Below are positions 60,046-64,000 of a stretch of DNA of 64,000 nucleotides, one piece after another (within the stretch, counting starts at the first letter, position 1; every line of letters begins with the position of its first letter). Under the pieces are notes generated by a model. That model saw only the letters and a list, made by a program, of their open reading frames with translations, did no database searches and was not told the origin of the DNA. The translations under genes were made by a program, and so were the position numbers. Source of the stretch: Fibrobacter sp. GTDB lineage: Bacteria > Fibrobacterota > Fibrobacteria > Fibrobacterales > Fibrobacteraceae. The stretch lies in the NCBI GenBank assembly GCA_017526585.1, contig JAFXRC010000053.1:1-64000 (forward strand), written 5' to 3'.

Positions 60046-63000
60046 TTTCCGCGGCGAATTCCTATAGTGCAAGTGTTGTCGCTTGAACCTGCTTTTTCGC
60101 TGCCGTTCAAGACCTTTACCTTCATTTTCGAAATGTAGGCACCTGTACCGACCAGGCGGCCCTTTTCGCTACGAGCATTCCATTCGAAGAAGATGTTGCC
60201 GGGATTGTCGTAACAGTTAGATTTCGACGGGTCTGCCGAATTGTAGAAAACGGTCTTGTCATTGCAGGCGACACTTCCTTCCGCCTTGTTCACGAAACTT
60301 CCCAAATGTGAGAAGTAATAGCCTTCCCACTTGATCCTGATAAGGGCAAGGGCGGAATCCTTGTCTGCACCAGCAGGCAAATCCATCAGCACCGATGTCG
60401 CAAGTTCGCCTAGGTTGAAGCTCACGAGCATGCCCGGCTTATGGAGGCTGTCGATGATATCCTGAATAGACATGTTGGTCGGCACCGATATCGGTACGAT
60501 CGATTCCTCATACGGCCACTCATCCTCGCCGCGAATCGTCACGACACCGGGGGTCTTGATTTCGGTACGCTGCTCGCCCACAATGCGGACCTTAGGATTG
60601 TTCAAGTGCGCACCGTTTCCAGCCAGGTCCTTGAGTTCACCCGGCAAGAGCCTCACATAGTCACCTACCTCGGGAAGTGTCGTCTGTGCCGTCCGCTGGA
60701 AATACAGCTTGTAGACATTACCCTTAGCGCTCACATCGTAACTAGCAATCAGAAGCGAATCCATGAAGTTCGCCGTGTCACGGTAGAATACAAATGCACC
60801 CTTTCCATCAATGCTCTTGTCCGCCGCCTCGCTCAAATTGACCGTCACGACACTCACATCATCCGACAACGGTTCAACCATTGCTCCAAGGACAATGGGT
60901 GCCACCTTGTCTTCGACCAATGTATTCATCGAAAGCTTCACCTCTTCACCCGAGTCTTCGTCGGTGTAAGTGTAATGGTACAGAAGCGAACCCGAATAGA
61001 CCTTATCCGTCTCTCCTGTAAACACATCCTGACGAAGTCCCGCTTCATTAAATATCGTTATAATCGACTCCTGCTCCACAAGCGGCCAAATACTTTCCTG
61101 ACCTGCCGTCGTATGGAATTCCGTGCCTCCAAACGACCATGAAATCGTATCGGGCACCACCTTGTCAAACGGCTTGTTAAATGGAATCGACAAGCTGTCC
61201 GGAATACCGTCGCCATTCACATCGAACATAGAAGACTTCATCGCAAACGGCACCGGAGGTTCCTTGAAATGAATGTCAGACCACTGGAGGCGATTTGCAA
61301 CGGCATCGCCTTCCACCACAAAGTAGGCATCGACCATTGCAGAGTCCCCTACCACATAGAACGAGGCGTAGCCCGTCGAATCAGTCGAAATCGTCGTGAC
61401 ACGCTGATTGTTCTTATCCAAGAAGCTCAACGGATATGTCGTCTTCAAATTCAAATTCGCCACGCAATTCACATTCGCACCCGCCACCATATCGCCACAC
61501 GGAGTCGAGCCGAACAACAGAACAATTTTAATTGGTACCGTATCTGGGTAAGTCACATGTGCAAGGAGCGTATCGTTCTTGCCGCCATCGCTACCGAGGA
61601 CATCTCCACGCAGCGTGTAACCCTTCGGGTCGAACAGCAGCGAATCCGTCACATGGAAAACATCGACAAAGCCAATGTCCGGCAGCGGATATTCGGGAAC
61701 GGTAAAGGGAATCATCTGGTACTGGCTCTGGTCCGAGGCAAGGTAGCATATCAGCACATACTTACCCGGAGCAAGCTGACGGGAGTTCACGAAGGCGGAA
61801 GTATCGATAGTAAACGAAGACATGTTCTCGCTAATGTAAATGCCGCCATAGTTGAGCCCCGGCTGCAAGAGAATACCTTCGGCAGGGAGAGCGCCCCCCA
61901 CCAGCTGAAACACCGACTGTGCATAAGTCGTATCGATTTTCGTCACGGCAGACACGTCGCAGCTCAGAGATTCATCTATCAGTAGCTGTTTCAATTCATA
62001 TTCGATGATTCCATTCGCATTCGCCTTCTCGACAGGGAAGTAAGTCTTCTGCGTCTGCAAGTTGATCGAGGTGCGCATCTTGAAATTCGAACCCGTTGCG
62101 TTACGCTCCGAGAAGAAAATCAGGAACGGATACTCCTTGCCTTCGATAAGTCCGAGCGTATCCAAATCGACAGCGCCTTCCACCGGGCTGTGGCAACCAC
62201 CGATATCGACCACCAGGCGGTTGTTGATGAACACCCACACATCGTCATCGCCGCGGAACTCGAAGTATTGGCCCTTGATGTACTTGAACTGGGCGTTAAT
62301 CTTCATCGAGAAACTGTAATTGTGCTTGCAGCCCTGAATATCCCAGTCGAATTTCGGATTCTTGATTGTCTTCGCCGAATCGAGGTATTCAAAGTCGTCA
62401 ATCGGATAGAAGCCCGGATTCACCGGGTCGTTGCAGCCGTTCGGCGATTCCGTCACATCGGCAAGCCAGAAGCCTTCGGCATCGAGTTTAAGGTCGATAT
62501 CACGGCAAGTCGCATTCGTGTATTCGCGACCCGTCACAGGATCTGTCGCCAAGACTTCCGGAATAAACCACTTGTCAATTTCGCGACCTGCAGAGCACTG
62601 ATTCCACGGGAACACGAGCGAATCCACACGCAGCGGGAGCCCAAGGCTACTCAACGTGTCCTGAACCATTCCAAGCACATGGCCGCCGCAGGTTTTCAGC
62701 GTGTCCAATTCACCATTCTGGTTCAGCCCATACACGCTCGTGTAGGCGTTACCATTGTAGATGCCGCCGAAATCAATATCGATGGCGTCATCGTAAGATT
62801 CGCCAGCCCAGTCAAGAATCATCGCCGAGATTTTCATCGTGGGGCAAATGCCAAGCCGACCCGGGAACATTTCACTGAACTTCGGCGCACTGCTCGAAAG
62901 CGGATACGGATACACCCACACCGTGTCATAAAGAGCCATCATTGAATCAAGCGAAATCGGAGTACCATAACCCTTGTCTTCGCCCATCAACCCTTCGAGA

Positions 63001-64000
63001 CTGTAGAATTCCGTACCGAAGGACTGCCTAACCTGAATACTCCAATCGTCCGTATGCTTGTAATATGTTCCCTGATACCAGCCGCAAGTATCGCTCTGCG
63101 TAGAATCATAGGGGCTCGCCGCAATAGGTCCCATGCGCACCGTATCTTCGGCGACCATCATCATCGGGCTCATGTTGTCCCACGGGCTCATCAGACGAAC
63201 CGTCTTCGGTTCCAGCGGACTAAACGAAATGTCCAATGTGCCACTGCTATTGGTAAATATCCAACTCTCGTAGACACCCGTCGGGAACAGCACTGAAGCG
63301 AGAGGACGATTCGTTTCCTTGAAGTAGGTCACCTGCGGCCACTCATTCTGGCGACGGTAAATGTTGAACTGAGCCATCGAAGAACTCCAGTTCGCCGAAT
63401 TGACCGTAGCAGGTTCAAAATCGTAATGGTACCAGTAGGGATATGTATCCTTCTCCATCGCCACGGGATTGTTGATGATGTTGTTTCCAATGGTAATGTA
63501 GACGGCGCTGTCCTTGAAGGTGGAATTCGTCCGCCACGGATGATAAACATGCAACACGTGTGTTGAATCAAAGCATTCGCCCAGCGAGCCCATCTTGAGA
63601 GCCGCCTCGGCAGTCTTCGCCGTTCCATCGACAAAGACCGTATCCTGTGCCGCAAACGCATCAGAAAGGTCCACCATGCCCGTAGCAGGGTAAACCATGT
63701 AGGGAGTATTCAGGCGAATAAAATGAGCAGACTGCAGCGGGTTGCGCTTGATCATCGCGGGACTCACCGCCCCATAAAACCAACCGCAGCTCGACTTGTC
63801 ATCGTAGGCAAAGCGCATCATCACCGAGTCATTCCCCAAAATCATCTGCGGTAGCGCATGGTTTCCCCATGGACTCTTGAACCACACCATCTTCGAGCCC
63901 GGAGCCACAAAGGACTTGGTATAACTCTTGTCAGAAGGATCCGTATAGAGCCACACCTCAACATCGGTACCAAAGAGCGCGCCCATCTTGAACTCGCCCC
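60042..64000 (-). CDS. Fibro-slime domain surface protein, N-terminus cut by window edge
   Basis: At least 1318 codons, open to the window edge. Long beta-rich repeats occupy the first ~500 residues seen, with several FPTGVYESWIFT/WYQGTYYK-like segments. A fibro-slime domain follows: GFYPIDDFEYLDSAKTIKN ... KHNYSFSMKINAQFKYIKGQYFEFRGDDDVWVFINNRLVVDIGGCHSPVEGAVDL ... GKEYPFLIFFSERNATGSNFKM, with the PA14-like Asp-Asp-Asp site. The C-terminus (IFFEWNARSEKGRLVGTGAYISKMKVKV) is FlgD-like. Fibro-slime proteins are linked to cellulose adhesion in F. succinogenes. The stop overlaps the RavA-like gene's stop, convergently. Confidence 0.88.
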   Translation of the reverse strand, partial: GEFKMGALFGTDVEVWLYTDPSDKSYTKSFVAPGSKMVWFKSPWGNHALPQMILGNDSVMMRFAYDDKSSCGWFYGAVSPAMIKRNPLQSAHFIRLNTPYMVYPATGMVDLSDAFAAQDTVFVDGTAKTAEAALKMGSLGECFDSTHVLHVYHPWRTNSTFKDSAVYITIGNNIINNPVAMEKDTYPYWYHYDFEPATVNSANWSSSMAQFNIYRRQNEWPQVTYFKETNRPLASVLFPTGVYESWIFTNSSGTLDISFSPLEPKTVRLMSPWDNMSPMMMVAEDTVRMGPIAASPYDSTQSDTCGWYQGTYYKHTDDWSIQVRQSFGTEFYSLEGLMGEDKGYGTPISLDSMMALYDTVWVYPYPLSSSAPKFSEMFPGRLGICPTMKISAMILDWAGESYDDAIDIDFGGIYNGNAYTSVYGLNQNGELDTLKTCGGHVLGMVQDTLSSLGLPLRVDSLVFPWNQCSAGREIDKWFIPEVLATDPVTGREYTNATCRDIDLKLDAEGFWLADVTESPNGCNDPVNPGFYPIDDFEYLDSAKTIKNPKFDWDIQGCKHNYSFSMKINAQFKYIKGQYFEFRGDDDVWVFINNRLVVDIGGCHSPVEGAVDLDTLGLIEGKEYPFLIFFSERNATGSNFKMRTSINLQTQKTYFPVEKANANGIIEYELKQLLIDESLSCDVSAVTKIDTTYAQSVFQLVGGALPAEGILLQPGLNYGGIYISENMSSFTIDTSAFVNSRQLAPGKYVLICYLASDQSQYQMIPFTVPEYPLPDIGFVDVFHVTDSLLFDPKGYTLRGDVLGSDGGKNDTLLAHVTYPDTVPIKIVLLFGSTPCGDMVAGANVNCVANLNLKTTYPLSFLDKNNQRVTTISTDSTGYASFYVVGDSAMVDAYFVVEGDAVANRLQWSDIHFKEPPVPFAMKSSMFDVNGDGIPDSLSIPFNKPFDKVVPDTISWSFGGTEFHTTAGQESIWPLVEQESIITIFNEAGLRQDVFTGETDKVYSGSLLYHYTYTDEDSGEEVKLSMNTLVEDKVAPIVLGAMVEPLSDDVSVVTVNLSEAADKSIDGKGAFVFYRDTANFMDSLLIASYDVSAKGNVYKLYFQRTAQTTLPEVGDYVRLLPGELKDLAGNGAHLNNPKVRIVGEQRTEIKTPGVVTIRGEDEWPYEESIVPISVPTNMSIQDIIDSLHKPGMLVSFNLGELATSVLMDLPAGADKDSALALIRIKWEGYYFSHLGSFVNKAEGSVACNDKTVFYNSADPSKSNCYDNPGNIFFEWNARSEKGRLVGTGAYISKMKVKVLNGSEKAGSSDNTCTIGIRRGN

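Overview
The window looks like a chromosomal segment of a Fibrobacter-type bacterium (F. succinogenes or a close relative). The evidence is a set of lineage-typical proteins: a TIGR02147-family protein, three secreted or lipoproteins with the Fibrobacter major paralogous (FISUMP, TIGR02145) domain, a very large protein with a fibro-slime domain, polyserine linkers in secreted proteins, and polysaccharide-degrading enzymes (GH30, PL9). Base composition is moderate and no rRNA, tRNA, IS element or CRISPR array was seen. Both ends cut genes: a lipoprotein at the left edge and the fibro-slime protein at the right edge.

Layout. 1-1651: cell-surface lipoprotein plus TIGR02147 protein. 1821-11228: tightly packed recC-recB-recD operon. 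11255-24655: an accessory-looking cluster, mostly on the minus strand, with a tandem AAA+ ATPase, a vWA/DUF2201 protein, a MoxR ATPase, an unknown protein, two paralogous zinc-ribbon proteins and a DnaB-like ATPase with a shifted Walker A. Inside it sits a plus-strand block of radical SAM + ATP-grasp-like + WbqC genes, and a WYL regulator. 24770-30061: DUF3450 / TtpC-like ExbB / ExbB / ExbD / TonB / TPR energy-transduction operon. 30162-34610: Ala/Pro-rich outer-membrane protein, an unknown lipoprotein and an alpha/beta hydrolase lipoprotein. 34868-45349: housekeeping (folE, nitroreductase, argA, nuoA, zapA with a coiled-coil partner, uvrC) mixed with FISUMP lipoproteins. 45515-45679: strong candidate structured small RNA. 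45699-50617: YhhN-like membrane protein, GH30 and PL9 enzymes. 50704-60045: M41-like mini-peptidase, AlkD-like protein, BASS transporter, ktrB and ktrA with a FISUMP gene between them, aroC, lpxK and a degenerate RavA-like ATPase. 60042-64000: fibro-slime protein.

The most notable observation is regulatory. The tandem AAA+ gene, the unknown-MoxR-vWA operon, the DnaB-like gene and a distant 58-codon ORF all carry a 17-bp dyad (GYGAC-N7-GWCRC) placed exactly 10 bp upstream of a TATATT/TATTTT -10 box. The two zinc-ribbon paralogues share a different, roughly 60-bp conserved promoter with its own 20-bp dyad. This argues that the 11-25 kb genes act together as one uncharacterised, co-regulated system, next to but separate from RecBCD. 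A WYL protein inside the cluster is a candidate regulator. The function is unknown; defence, mobile-element or DNA-maintenance roles are inference only. All family assignments come from reading motifs, without database searches.
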